Part shown: positions 8,855-17,456 of the stretch, in pieces
How positions within the stretch are numbered: position 1 is the stretch's first letter
How the letters are laid out: every line of letters starts with the position of its first letter
Assembly: GCF_012271765.1 (NCBI RefSeq)
Contig: NZ_VRKO01000013.1
Coordinates: 359,960 to 423,959 of the forward strand
Reading direction: 5' to 3'
From: Erwinia rhapontici
GTDB lineage: Bacteria; Pseudomonadota; Gammaproteobacteria; Enterobacterales; Enterobacteriaceae
Length of the DNA stretch: 64,000 nt
Notes under the pieces: model-generated
Seen by the model: only the letters and a program-made list of their open reading frames with translations
What the model was told of the DNA's origin: nothing
Database searches by the model: none
Translations under genes and position numbers: made by a program

Positions 8855-9502
8855 ATGATGACTACCTCAACCGCAAAACTTCTCTCTCTCTGTAGTGACA
8901 GCCTTGCTGCCGCCCCACAGGACATGCACTTCAGCGCCACGGTTAATCCCGCGCTGCTCGAAGAACTGCGTCAACTGCTGGCGATTAAAAACGGCTGCTA
9001 TGGTTTTGTTTCTGCGCTGCATATCTTTCCCTGGCAGGCAACGGAGAGTGAACCTGGCCTGCAACAGTGGAACCAGCCTGATCTGTGGATTTCAGCGTTT
9101 CAGGATATGGCGCTGGATGCGCTGTTCTTTGCTGAAGATATCTTTGGCGTGCAGTTTTGTCTGCGGCAGGACGGGGTGTTCAGCTTTGAGCCGGAAACCG
9201 GCGAATTCACCTGGCTGGCGGCAAGTCTGGAGCACTGGAGTGCCCTGATTCTGGAAGAGTACTCAGTGTTAACGGGTTATCCGCTGGCGCTGGACTGGCA
9301 GGATCAGCACGGGGCATTACCGGCGGGTTATCGCCTGGTGCCGAAAACACCGTTTATTGTTGGCGGTGAGTTCGTGCCGGATAACCTCCAGGCGGTACGT
9401 AGTGAAGATGCCATGCGTACCCGCGCGCAGTTTGCCGTGCAGATCAGGGATCTTCCTGAAGGCACGCGCATTGCCGTCAGCCCGTCAGATCCAGAAAGCT
9501 GA
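8855..9502 (+). CDS. SMI1/KNR4-like (SUKH) protein
   Basis: A 215-residue soluble protein resembling the SMI1/KNR4 fold: an acidic, aromatic-rich body with the KNGCYGFVSALHIFP segment near the N-terminus, DALFFAEDIFGVQFCLR in the middle and WSALILEEYSVLTGYPLALDW toward the end. Members often act as immunity proteins against toxin nucleases or deaminases, yet many occur singly with unknown role, as here. No toxin gene lies beside it. The ATG at 8855 (or 8858) follows AGGG; an upstream ATG at 8834 lacks a site. Confidence 0.6.
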   Translation: MMTTSTAKLLSLCSDSLAAAPQDMHFSATVNPALLEELRQLLAIKNGCYGFVSALHIFPWQATESEPGLQQWNQPDLWISAFQDMALDALFFAEDIFGVQFCLRQDGVFSFEPETGEFTWLAASLEHWSALILEEYSVLTGYPLALDWQDQHGALPAGYRLVPKTPFIVGGEFVPDNLQAVRSEDAMRTRAQFAVQIRDLPEGTRIAVSPSDPES

Positions 9503-9504
9503 TC

Positions 9505-9603
9505 TCAGCTTCCCGGCATTGCCGCGCCGGAGGCGATAAACCACACCAGAAACGCCATCGCAGCAACAAAAATCAGGCCAGGGGCAATTGCTCTTTTATT
9601 CAC
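9505..9603 (-). CDS. 32-residue single-pass membrane peptide
   Basis: A very short GTG-initiated frame coding for one hydrophobic helix (LIFVAAMAFLVWFIA, residues 10-24) after a positively charged start (MNKR). AAGG lies about ten bases upstream. It is convergent with the SMI1-like gene, ending two bases from it. Codon choice is gene-like and the charge layout fits an inner-membrane micropeptide, but no family was recognised, so expression is unproven. Confidence 0.45.
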   Translation of the reverse strand: MNKRAIAPGLIFVAAMAFLVWFIASGAAMPGS

Positions 9604-9771
9604 GGCATAACACCTTTCACAATGGGATCGGGGGAAAGCCGGGAGCCAGGCTTTCGGGCGGCGCTGAGTGTAACATAGTCAGCCCGCCCTCAGGCATGTT
9701 GTTCAGCCCTGTTTCACTGTGCGGTTTTGTGGCAAAATGATAGCGCAAACATTTTAGTTATCGGATGCCAG

Positions 9772-10785
9772 ATGGAAAATCCTGACCCTGCCACGGTAAA
9801 AACCCCTACGCTTGAGGATGTTGCCCGTGTCGCGGGATTATCTCCGATGACCGTCAGCCGTGCCATTAACAAACCGCAGGTGGTACGGCCTGCCACCGTT
9901 GCCAGGGTGATGGAAGCGATTCAGATCACCGGCTATATCCCCAATATGCTGGCAGGGGGGCTGGCGTCCAAACGTAGCCGCCTGATTGCCGTAGTGATTC
10001 CGCAAATTAACAACAGTATGTTTGTCGATACCGTACAGGCGATCAGCGATCGTCTGGCCTTGCGTGGCTACCATATGCTGCTGTGTGTCACCGGATACTC
10101 TCCGGACAGCGAAGCGTCTATTGTTGCCACCATCCTTTCGCGCCGCCCCGACGGCATGATACTGACCGGCATTCATCACAGTCCTGAACTGCGCAAAACC
10201 ATTCTCAATATTGGCCTGCCGGTGGTGGAAATCTGGGATCTCACGCCAACGCCGCTGGACATGCTGGTCGGGTTTTCTCATGAAAAAGTCGGCACCCAAC
10301 TGGGTCACTACTGTCTGCAACAGGGCTACCTGAGCCTGGGTCTGGTGTGGGCCGGCGATCGTCGCGCCCGGCAGCGGCGTAAAGGGCTATCCGATGTGAT
10401 GCAGGGGCTGCCAGGAAGCCGTATTCGCGGGGTCAATGCCCCGGTGCCAACGTCGCTCGGTGCCGGTCGACAGGGTTTGCATCAGTTACTTGCTCAGGGG
10501 GATAAGTTCGATGCGATTATCTGCAGTTCTGACACCTTAGCGCAGGGCGTGATCATGGAGGCTGAAGCACGTGGGCTGAGTGTACCGGATCAGCTTGCTG
10601 TTATCGGCTTTGGCGATTTAGCGTTCGCCGCGGCCAACCGGCCCGCGATCACGACAGTAGCTATCGACAGGGTAAAAATGGGTGAAGATGCCGCGATGCT
10701 GCTGGCTAATAAAATAGAAGGCGTCATGCCCGCAGAGGCGGTGGTCGATTTAGGGTTCACCATGGTGGTTCGTGACTCCGGTTAA
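9772..10785 (+). CDS. LacI-family regulator (GntR/gluconate-repressor-like)
   Basis: A 337-residue LacI/GalR repressor. The N-terminal helix-turn-helix reads TLEDVARVAGLSPMTVSRAI, followed by the hinge and a periplasmic-binding-like sensor domain (VIPQINNSMF, DGMILTGIHHS, GFGDLAFAAA). Its overall sequence recalls the gluconate repressor GntR of E. coli. It lies immediately upstream of the gluconate 2-dehydrogenase operon, separated by a terminator, so control of that operon in response to gluconate or ketogluconate is a reasonable inference. The ATG at 9772 begins just before the DNA-binding domain; the longer frame from 9727 adds unrelated residues. Confidence 0.82.
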   Translation: MENPDPATVKTPTLEDVARVAGLSPMTVSRAINKPQVVRPATVARVMEAIQITGYIPNMLAGGLASKRSRLIAVVIPQINNSMFVDTVQAISDRLALRGYHMLLCVTGYSPDSEASIVATILSRRPDGMILTGIHHSPELRKTILNIGLPVVEIWDLTPTPLDMLVGFSHEKVGTQLGHYCLQQGYLSLGLVWAGDRRARQRRKGLSDVMQGLPGSRIRGVNAPVPTSLGAGRQGLHQLLAQGDKFDAIICSSDTLAQGVIMEAEARGLSVPDQLAVIGFGDLAFAAANRPAITTVAIDRVKMGEDAAMLLANKIEGVMPAEAVVDLGFTMVVRDSG

Positions 10786-11139
10786 CGTCTGGCAGGTAGT
10801 GTTACGCTGGAATGAAACAATCATTATATGACTTTATTTTGTGTGGGTATTATTTCTCACTGTAATCAAATAAGCGCCGTTTTACGGCTTTTTTTCTTTT
10901 ACTATCCCTGAATTTCCGATAAATCCCCGGCTTTAATCCCTTCTCTTCATAATGGCATTGTTATGAAATGTTAGAAGAAACACTTCATCTTAAGTTTAAA
11001 TATCACCACTTCAATTGTTACATTTTGACACTTTTGTATCGTTAACATTGCGGCAATGTAAACAGATAAAAACAGTTCTTTAACCTTAATGACACGTGCT
11101 CCATCGGTGTCTTTTTCTGAGTGTGTGAGAGTCTTCAAA
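10786..11139. other. intergenic region with promoter area of gluconate dehydrogenase
   Basis: This 354-base gap contains the terminator of the regulator gene near 10876 and then an AT-rich stretch. A TTGACA-like hexamer near 11025 could be part of the operon promoter, but a matching -10 box was not convincing. No small gene was recognised. Confidence 0.4.
10876..10896 (+). terminator. rho-independent terminator after the LacI gene
   Basis: GCCG-TTTTA-CGGC stem-loop (10876-10888) followed by a run of T, about 90 bases after the regulator stop codon. It separates the regulator from the dehydrogenase operon. Confidence 0.65.
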
Positions 11140-11865
11140 ATGCTCCTTCAAAAAGAAACTACCCGCCGTAAGTTTTTACTCGGGTCGCTGTTGGCATTGC
11201 CGTTAGGTGAGATGGTCTTTAAAGGCCTGACCGCCGCACAGGCAGCCGAGATGGCAGCGCCGGAACTGGCAGATTATCAGCCGATCTTCTTCAGCCAGGA
11301 TGAGTGGCAGTTTATTCTTGCCGCCTGTGACTGTTTGATCCCTGCCGGAGGCAAAGGCAAAGCGCCGGGCGCGCTGGAAACCAATGTGCCGATCTTTATC
11401 GATCAGCAGATGCATGGCGATCTCGGTGATGAGATCTATATGAAAGGGCCGTTTGATACCAAAGCGCCTGCCACCATGGGTTACCAGATCCCGTTCCGCC
11501 CGCAGCAGATCTATAAAACCGGTATCAAACTGGCTAACCAGTGGTGCCAGCAGACCTACCAGAAACCGTTCCATCAGTTGTCATCGCAGGATAAAGACAG
11601 CGTTCTGACCCAACTGCAAAAAAACGATATCCACTTCGCTGAGCTGGGCGAAGCCGACCTGAAAGCCTCTCAGTTCTTCAGCGGGCTGCTGTCCGATGCC
11701 AAACACGGCTATCTCTCCGATCCAATGTACGGCGGCAATAAAGGGATGAAAGCGTGGATTGCTATCGGCTTCCCGGGCGCCCGTGCCAGTTATCTGGAAT
11801 GGGTGAAGCAGCACAACATTCCCTATCCACTTGGCCCGGTCAGCATCAAGGGCGAACGCGCCTGA
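11140..11865 (+). CDS. gluconate 2-dehydrogenase, small (gamma) subunit
   Basis: A 241-residue subunit of the membrane-bound, periplasm-facing FAD gluconate 2-dehydrogenase. A Tat signal (TTRRKFLLGSLLALPLG) shows it is exported folded and carries the flavoprotein across with it, as known for this family. The body holds the subunit-3 motifs (ACDCLIPAGGKGKAPGALE and QMHGDLGDEIYMKGPFD). The ATG at 11140 is chosen because it places the twin arginines at residues 9-10; the frame is open further upstream. First gene of a three-gene operon. Confidence 0.88.
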   Translation: MLLQKETTRRKFLLGSLLALPLGEMVFKGLTAAQAAEMAAPELADYQPIFFSQDEWQFILAACDCLIPAGGKGKAPGALETNVPIFIDQQMHGDLGDEIYMKGPFDTKAPATMGYQIPFRPQQIYKTGIKLANQWCQQTYQKPFHQLSSQDKDSVLTQLQKNDIHFAELGEADLKASQFFSGLLSDAKHGYLSDPMYGGNKGMKAWIAIGFPGARASYLEWVKQHNIPYPLGPVSIKGERA

Positions 11866-11898
11866 GTTCACTGAGACTTTTTTCGTATTTTTGTAAAT

Positions 11899-12021
11899 GA
11901 CACCCAAAATATTTCGTGTTGCAGGAAGGCGGCAATTGAATGAATCCCTGGGAGCTTACTGAAGTAAGTGACCAGGGTGAATGAAGGCAGCCAACGCATC
12001 TGCGGCGCGAAAAATGAAGGG
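11899..12021 (+). repeat. ERIC element inside the gluconate dehydrogenase operon
   Basis: The sequence contains the diagnostic ERIC core: TGAATCCCTGGGAGCTTACT followed by AAGTAAGTGACCAGGGTGA, matching the classic ERIC primer sites with few changes, plus the conserved flanks (GTTGCAGGAAGGCGGCAA and GCAGCCAACGCATCTGC). The element is about 123 bases, folds on itself, and fills almost the whole gap between the gamma subunit and flavoprotein genes, ending about 15 bases before the flavoprotein ATG. It may act as an mRNA processing or stability element. Confidence 0.85.
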
Positions 12022-12036
12022 TTGAAAGGGTTGAAT

Positions 12037-13806
12037 ATGTCACAAATTAATAAAGAAGAAGTCGACGTTGTCGTTGTCGGCCTGGGATGGGCTGGCTCGC
12101 TGATGAGCATTGAGCTGGCGATGGCCGGACTGAAAGTGCGGGCGCTGGAGCGCGGAGCCGATCGCGGTTACGAAGAGTTTGCCTACCCCAAGCCAGCCGA
12201 TGAATATGCCTACGCCGTGCGTAACAAAGTGATGGCCACGCCAGCAGAAGCGGCGGTGACGGTGCGTTACAACATGAGCCAGACCGCGCTGCCAACGCGC
12301 AAATGGGGCGCTTTTTGCCCGGGTAACGGCGTGGGCGGTTCGGGTTTGCACTGGACGGCGGTATTGATCCGTCCGACACCGACCGATCTTAAACTGAAAA
12401 CCTATGCTGACCAGGCCTACGGACCGGGCGTGTTGCAGGACGATATGCGCATTATGGACTTCCCGTTCAGTTGGGAAGAGATCGAACCCTATTACGAGAA
12501 GTTTGAGATGATCTGCGGCCAGTCCGGTTTAACCGGCAACCTGCGCGGGCAGATCCTCGAAGGGGGCGATCCGTTCGAAGGCCCGCGTGCTAATCCGTTC
12601 CCGCTGCCGCCGCTGGATGACACGCTGAACAACACAATGTTTGTTAAGGCGGCGAAGAAGCTGGGATATCACCCGTTCCCCAACCCGTCAGCCTGTGTTT
12701 CACGTGCCTGGACAAACCCGTACGGTAACCAGATTGCGCCGTGTAATTACTGCGGCTATTGCAGTAAATACCCGTGCCTGAACTACTCTAAGGCCTCACC
12801 GCAGACGGCGGTGATGGATGCACTGAAGCGCATGGATAACTTCTCCTACGAAGTCCATGCCAACGTGATGAAAGTGGTGCTGCATGATGATAAGAAAACC
12901 GCGAAAGGGGTGATCTACATCGATAAAGACGGCAATGAATGCTTCCAGCCTGCAAAGATTGTAGTGCTGAGCAGCTTCCAGTTTTGCAATGTCCGCCTGA
13001 TGCTGCTCTCCGGCATCGGCCAGCCTTATAACCCGCTGACGGAAGAAGGCGTGGTTGGACGTAACTACGCTTTCCTCAGTAACGGCGGTGCCACGCTGTT
13101 CTTCAAAGATAAAAACTTCAATCCGTTCGCTACGGCGGGGGCCACAGGGCAGATGTTTAACGACATCTCACCGGGCAACTTTGATGGCCCGGGGCTGGGG
13201 TTCATCGGCGGAGCCAAGATCCACAGTTCACAGGCCACCGGTACGCCGATCAGTACCGCACTGCCAAAAGGGACACCGGCCTGGGGCGCAGGCTGGAAAG
13301 AAGGGATGGAAGAGTGGTACGGCCACTCGATGAAAATCAGCATCACCACCACCTGCATGTCGTATCGCGATATCTACCTCGATCTCGATCCGAACTACAC
13401 CGATGACTACGGCTATCCGCTGCTGCGTATGACGTTCGACTGGAAACAGAACGAGCTGAAATTACAGCAGCACCTGAAAGGCATCGTCAGCAACATTACT
13501 AAAGAGCTTAACCCGGACAGTTACAGCGAAAGCTTCCTGCCGATGGATGCCCACTTTGACCTGACCAAATACGTCTCCACCCATAACGTTGGTGGCGCGG
13601 TGATGGGCGATAACCCGAAAACCTCGGCGCTGAACAAGTACCTGCAGAGCTGGGATGTGCATAACGTCTTTGTGCCGGGCGGCAATGCTTTCCCGCAGAA
13701 CTTCCAGGCGAATCCGACCGATACCATCGGGGCGATCACGCTGATGGCGGCGCAGGCGATCAAAGAGATTTACCTGAAAAACCCCGGCCCGATGGTGCAA
13801 GCATAA
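12037..13806 (+). CDS. gluconate 2-dehydrogenase, flavoprotein subunit (GMC oxidoreductase)
   Basis: A 589-residue GMC-family flavoprotein that oxidises D-gluconate to 2-keto-D-gluconate on the periplasmic side. The FAD-binding motif VVVVGLGWAGSLMS is at residues 11-24; the C-terminal GMC signature (HNVGGAVMGDNP..NAFPQNFQANPTDTIG) holds the catalytic histidine. A Cys cluster CNYCGYCSKYPC (C236, C239, C242, C247) may bind an Fe-S cluster, as in related FAD sugar dehydrogenases (inference). It has no signal of its own and should ride out on the Tat signal of the gamma subunit. The ATG at 12037 sits just behind the ERIC element, whose end supplies AAGG. Confidence 0.9.
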   Translation: MSQINKEEVDVVVVGLGWAGSLMSIELAMAGLKVRALERGADRGYEEFAYPKPADEYAYAVRNKVMATPAEAAVTVRYNMSQTALPTRKWGAFCPGNGVGGSGLHWTAVLIRPTPTDLKLKTYADQAYGPGVLQDDMRIMDFPFSWEEIEPYYEKFEMICGQSGLTGNLRGQILEGGDPFEGPRANPFPLPPLDDTLNNTMFVKAAKKLGYHPFPNPSACVSRAWTNPYGNQIAPCNYCGYCSKYPCLNYSKASPQTAVMDALKRMDNFSYEVHANVMKVVLHDDKKTAKGVIYIDKDGNECFQPAKIVVLSSFQFCNVRLMLLSGIGQPYNPLTEEGVVGRNYAFLSNGGATLFFKDKNFNPFATAGATGQMFNDISPGNFDGPGLGFIGGAKIHSSQATGTPISTALPKGTPAWGAGWKEGMEEWYGHSMKISITTTCMSYRDIYLDLDPNYTDDYGYPLLRMTFDWKQNELKLQQHLKGIVSNITKELNPDSYSESFLPMDAHFDLTKYVSTHNVGGAVMGDNPKTSALNKYLQSWDVHNVFVPGGNAFPQNFQANPTDTIGAITLMAAQAIKEIYLKNPGPMVQA

Positions 13807-13816
13807 GGAGATGACG

Positions 13817-15070
13817 ATGATCAATTTCAAACGTTTACTGCTTGCGAATGCCGTCCTGCTGGCAGGTACTTTTGCTTCACTGGCCCAGGCCGATGACAGT
13901 CTGGTGAAACAGGGCGAATATATTTCCCGGCTTGGCGACTGCGGTGCCTGCCACACTATTCCGGGTAAACCGGCGTTCTCCGGTGGGCTGGCGATTGAGT
14001 CGAACCTCGGGACGATTTACTCCACCAACATCACCCCGGATAAAGCGCACGGTATCGGCAATTACAGTGAGCAGCAGTTCTCGGACGCGGTACGTAAAGG
14101 CGTGCTGCCTGACGGGACGCGTCTCTATCCGGCGATGCCTTATCCGGCTTACGCAAAAATCACCGATGCGGATATGCATGCGCTGTACACGTACTTTATG
14201 CAGGGAGTGAAAGCGAGTGATGAACAGCCGCCAGAAACCGATCTCAGCTTCCCGTTCAGCCAGCGCTGGGGCATGCGTTTCTGGAACTGGGCTTTTGCCA
14301 GCGATAAGCCCTTCCAGCCGATTGGCGGCGCAACAGCAGAAGTGAATCGCGGTGCGTATCTGGTCGAAAGCCTCGGCCACTGCGGCAGCTGCCATACGCC
14401 GCGTGGGTTGGCGATGAATGAGAAAGCGCTCGACAGCAGCGACAGTACATTCCTCTCCGGCGGTAGCCTGAACGGCTGGGAAGTGCCTTCTCTGCGCGGT
14501 CTGCCGCGCTGGAGCGAGCAGGAAACCGTCGAATATCTGGCGACCGGGCGTAACGATAAAGCAGCGGTAGGCGGTGAGATGACCTCGGTGATCGAGCACA
14601 GCACGTCGTGGATGACCGAAGCGGATCTGAAAGCCATCAGCGCCTATCTGAAGTTTATTGGCGGTAATCCGGCAGCACCCGCGGCGGCAAGTACGACAGT
14701 CAGTGCTACGGAAGCGAAACTGACTGCGGCGAAGAACCTCACCCCAGGTGAGCGTCTCTATCTGGATAACTGTGGTGCCTGCCACTTTGTCACCGGTAAG
14801 GGCGCACCACGTATCTTCCCTGAGCTGGATCAGGCGACTATCGTCAATGCTGGCGACCCGACCGGGCTGATCCACACCATCCTGGCCGGGGCACAGCAGC
14901 CCTCTACGGCAAAAGCCCCCTCCACGCTGGTAATGCCAGGCTTTGCCGGCCGCCTGAGCGATGATGAGGTGGCGCAACTGGCGACCTTTATTCGTCAGGG
15001 CTGGAGTAATAAGGCGGATGCGGTGAGCGCGGATCAAGTCAAAGAGGTCAGGGAGAGTCTGAAAAAATAG
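13817..15070 (+). CDS. gluconate 2-dehydrogenase, triheme cytochrome c subunit
   Basis: A 417-residue membrane-associated cytochrome c that takes electrons from the flavoprotein and reduces ubiquinone. A Sec signal peptide (residues 1-25) is followed by three CxxCH heme sites: CGACH at 42-46, CGSCH at 189-193 and CGACH at 319-323, the usual spacing for this family. AAGGAG at 13805-13810 lies six bases before the ATG at 13817, so that start is preferred over the ATG at 13811. Last gene of the operon. Confidence 0.9.
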   Translation: MINFKRLLLANAVLLAGTFASLAQADDSLVKQGEYISRLGDCGACHTIPGKPAFSGGLAIESNLGTIYSTNITPDKAHGIGNYSEQQFSDAVRKGVLPDGTRLYPAMPYPAYAKITDADMHALYTYFMQGVKASDEQPPETDLSFPFSQRWGMRFWNWAFASDKPFQPIGGATAEVNRGAYLVESLGHCGSCHTPRGLAMNEKALDSSDSTFLSGGSLNGWEVPSLRGLPRWSEQETVEYLATGRNDKAAVGGEMTSVIEHSTSWMTEADLKAISAYLKFIGGNPAAPAAASTTVSATEAKLTAAKNLTPGERLYLDNCGACHFVTGKGAPRIFPELDQATIVNAGDPTGLIHTILAGAQQPSTAKAPSTLVMPGFAGRLSDDEVAQLATFIRQGWSNKADAVSADQVKEVRESLKK

Positions 15071-15113
15071 CGTGACGTAAGCGCTTCAACATCCCCTTTA
15101 TTCTCTTGCCTGA

Positions 15114-15142
15114 CAGGCCGACCTTCAGTGATGGTCGGCCTG
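15114..15142. terminator. strong hairpin after the dehydrogenase operon
   Basis: A perfect ten-base-pair stem (CAGGCCGACC / GGTCGGCCTG) with a nine-base loop, about 45 bases after the cytochrome stop codon. No T-run follows, so it may be a processing or stabilising hairpin rather than a true intrinsic terminator. Confidence 0.5.
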
Positions 15143-15206
15143 TGATCGTGATCTGCCCCCTCGAACAAAATCCTTGCACCCCCTCCACGAACATTGCACG
15201 ATAAAG

Positions 15207-15225
15207 CGAAATAACAATCATTATC
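15207..15225 (+). promoter_or_regulatory. Fur box upstream of the methyltransferase-like gene
   Basis: CGAAATAACAATCATTATC matches the 19-base Fur consensus at 14 positions, including an unbroken right half. It lies about 60 bases before the ATG of the next gene, a typical distance for iron-regulated promoters. Confidence 0.65.
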
Positions 15226-15283
15226 ACTAGTAACTTACCCTCACTTATCCCCGGATAACGGGCGGTCACGCACAGGAACGACA

Positions 15284-16348
15284 ATGACAACGCTCAACAA
15301 TAGCCTCATCCCCGACTGGCAGCGTGCCGGAGAAGCTGCCGCGGCGCAGTTGCCTGACAGCCAGCGGCGTGCGTCGCTGGCTGCTTTTCTCGCCGAAAGT
15401 GAAAGTCTGGCACCGCTACTGATGTTACAAACCCTGCAACGCCTGGGATTTTGTGATGCAGGAAGCTGGCACATTGCATCACGCAGCCAGCAGCTGCGGA
15501 TTGCGGATTGCTACAGCGAACTGCTCCAACACTGGCATCAGGTGCTGGAAGAGGAGGGGATGCTGGAATGTGAGGATGAGCGCTGGTCGCTGGCAGACTG
15601 CGCTCCTGCTGAGATGCGGCTGGAACAGGGAATTGATGACGCCCGGCATCGCCTGCGTCAGTTGATGGCCTGGCTTGACGATGCTGAACCGCTGGCCGAG
15701 GCGTTGTTCAGCCAGCATGAATGCATCGATGACTGGCTGCGCACGCCTTCTCTGGCTTTGCAGCCAGCCAGCCTGACAGGCCTGCATCAGTTACATCACC
15801 ATGCGGGGATTATTGATGATTACTTTACCGGGATCATCGCCAGCGTGCTGCCCTGCCTGCTGGATGCGTGCGATACACCCCGCTTATTGACGCTGGGTGC
15901 GTGCGCTGCCATTGACGATCTCGCTGGTGCAGTATGGATAGCGGCTGAATCCGGGCAGTCCCTCAACAGCCAATTGCCACAGGATGCCCGGCATGATGCC
16001 GTCCTTGCCAGCGATCTGCTGGTGCAGCCTGACGCCGCCCGTCGCCTGTCGGAACTGCATACCTGGCTGAAAGCGAATGCGACGTTAATTCTGGTGGAAA
16101 ATACCGGTGAGCATCTGCTGCATCGTGTCACGCCTGCGGCCGTGCAGGCGCTGGCGTATGGGCAACCCGCTTTCCGCGGGGGGAGCGGTGCGGAAGCGCA
16201 CTGTCATCAGGTGCTGCAACAGTCTGGATTTGAATTACTTCAGGTGTGGCCGCAGGCGGCGTCACCCATGGCATTCTGCGGACAGCGCCTGCTGGTGGCG
16301 CGCCGCTGTGCCGTCGTTCCCGGTGAAAGCGTCTATACTGGTAGCTGA
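15284..16348 (+). CDS. Fur-box-associated protein with decayed PKS/NRPS-type methyltransferase fold
   Basis: A 354-residue cytoplasmic protein. Residues about 30-105 read like the helical N-terminal part of methyltransferase domains embedded in polyketide/nonribosomal peptide synthases (LLMLQTLQRLGF .. YSELLQHWHQVLEEEGMLE .. WSLA). Residues about 200-215 (RLLTLGACAAIDDLAGAV) sit where SAM-binding motif I should be, but the glycine-rich E/DxGxGxG pattern is largely lost. VLASDLLV and a late VLQQSGFELLQVWP fit later parts of such folds. With a Fur box in front, a link to iron or siderophore metabolism is inferred. It may be a pseudo-enzyme. It stands alone; osmC follows 23 bases later. Confidence 0.5.
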   Translation: MTTLNNSLIPDWQRAGEAAAAQLPDSQRRASLAAFLAESESLAPLLMLQTLQRLGFCDAGSWHIASRSQQLRIADCYSELLQHWHQVLEEEGMLECEDERWSLADCAPAEMRLEQGIDDARHRLRQLMAWLDDAEPLAEALFSQHECIDDWLRTPSLALQPASLTGLHQLHHHAGIIDDYFTGIIASVLPCLLDACDTPRLLTLGACAAIDDLAGAVWIAAESGQSLNSQLPQDARHDAVLASDLLVQPDAARRLSELHTWLKANATLILVENTGEHLLHRVTPAAVQALAYGQPAFRGGSGAEAHCHQVLQQSGFELLQVWPQAASPMAFCGQRLLVARRCAVVPGESVYTGS

Positions 16349-16371
16349 TGTTAAATAACCGGAGGATAACA

Positions 16372-16803
16372 ATGACCATTCATAAGAAAGGACAGGCGCA
16401 CTGGGAAGGCAATATCAAGCAGGGGAAAGGCACCGTCTCAACCGAAAGTGGGGCGTTAAGCCAACAGCCTTATGGTTTCAATACACGCTTTGAAGGTAAA
16501 GCGGGGACCAACCCCGAAGAGCTGATTGGGGCCGCACATGCTGCCTGTTTCTCCATGGCGCTATCGCTGATGCTGGGCGATGCGGGCCACACACCTGAAA
16601 GCATTGATACCACCGCTGATGTCTCCCTGGACAAAGTGGAGGGCGGTTTTGCCATCACCAAAGTGGCCCTGCAAAGTAAGGTGAAGCTTCCCGGTATTGA
16701 GAAAGCGGCTTTTGATACGATTATTCAGCAGGCAAAAGCGGGTTGCCCGGTGTCAAAACTACTCAGTGCTGAGATTACCCTCGACTATCAGCTGGAAAAT
16801 TAA
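16372..16803 (+). CDS. osmC: OsmC, organic hydroperoxide peroxidase
   Basis: A 143-residue protein, nearly colinear with E. coli OsmC from MTIHKKGQAHWEG to the end (EITLDYQL). It reduces organic hydroperoxides using two conserved cysteines, seen here in AACFSMALS and AGCPVSK. GGAGG stands six bases before the ATG at 16372; a longer open frame starts at 16348 but lacks support. It is induced by osmotic and stationary-phase stress in relatives. Confidence 0.95.
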   Translation: MTIHKKGQAHWEGNIKQGKGTVSTESGALSQQPYGFNTRFEGKAGTNPEELIGAAHAACFSMALSLMLGDAGHTPESIDTTADVSLDKVEGGFAITKVALQSKVKLPGIEKAAFDTIIQQAKAGCPVSKLLSAEITLDYQLEN

Positions 16804-16971
16804 GTCTGAACCCGAGGTTCTCACCGCGTGAAGGTAAGGAATCTGTTAAGGCTGTGAAAAAAACACGCTAATTAGCCCCGTTTAGGAGTTCGTGAGATAG
16901 GGAAGTGTTGTGGTATCCCCGATATTGATGTTGCGGCAGTTCGCAGGTCGTGAGCAACTGAGGATATCAAG

Positions 16972-17424
16972 ATGAAAAAAACAACACTGACTTTGATGAT
17001 TAGTCTTTTCACAGCAAGCAGCCTTTTCTCCACCCTGTCCCATGCAGAGGGTCCGGGCAACGGCCCGGATCAACAGTGGCATCAGGATCGCGGGCGCGAC
17101 AACCGCGGAGACGACCGTCGTGGTGGCGGCGATCATGATAACTATCGCGGCCATGACGATCGGGGTCATGGCGATCGTGGCCGGGGTGGCCCTGATGAGC
17201 GTGACCATTTTGCCTGGAACGGCCATGATTTCCGTCGTGGTCATCCTGCTCCCGAGCGCTTTCGCGGGGATGATTACCGCGTTGATGACTGGCACCATCG
17301 TGGCCTGTATGAACCGCCACGCGGCGAACACTGGGCCTATGTTGACGGTAATTATGTGCTGATTGCAGCAGCCACCGGGGTGATCACCTCGATCATTCTC
17401 GGCAACGTATTAGGCCATCGTTAA
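16972..17424 (+). CDS. RcnB-like periplasmic protein, charged repeat type
   Basis: A 150-residue secreted protein: signal peptide (residues 1-25, ending SHA), then AEGPGNGPDQQ, a low-complexity stretch rich in Arg, Asp, His and Gly (residues 36-80), and the family C-terminus (RGHPAPERF, VDDWHHRGL, YVDGNYVLIAAATGVI). RcnB proteins modulate nickel/cobalt export from the periplasm; the His/Asp-rich middle could bind metal (inference). AGGA precedes the ATG by seven bases. A paralogue with the same ends but a different middle lies at 26261-26680. Confidence 0.75.
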   Translation: MKKTTLTLMISLFTASSLFSTLSHAEGPGNGPDQQWHQDRGRDNRGDDRRGGGDHDNYRGHDDRGHGDRGRGGPDERDHFAWNGHDFRRGHPAPERFRGDDYRVDDWHHRGLYEPPRGEHWAYVDGNYVLIAAATGVITSIILGNVLGHR

Positions 17425-17432
17425 TCTACCGC

Positions 17433-17456
17433 TGTCGGTGGCACCCGCCACCGACA
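17433..17456 (+). terminator. hairpin after the RcnB-like gene
   Basis: A perfect ten-base-pair stem, TGTCGGTGGC / GCCACCGACA, with loop ACCC, nine bases after the stop codon. The following ATTAACCTTCC is a weak T-tract. Confidence 0.6.

Noticed and set aside
13877-15037. 386-residue frame opposite the cytochrome c subunit gene
   Set aside because: Antisense shadow of a high-GC gene; the sense strand has three heme sites and a signal peptide.
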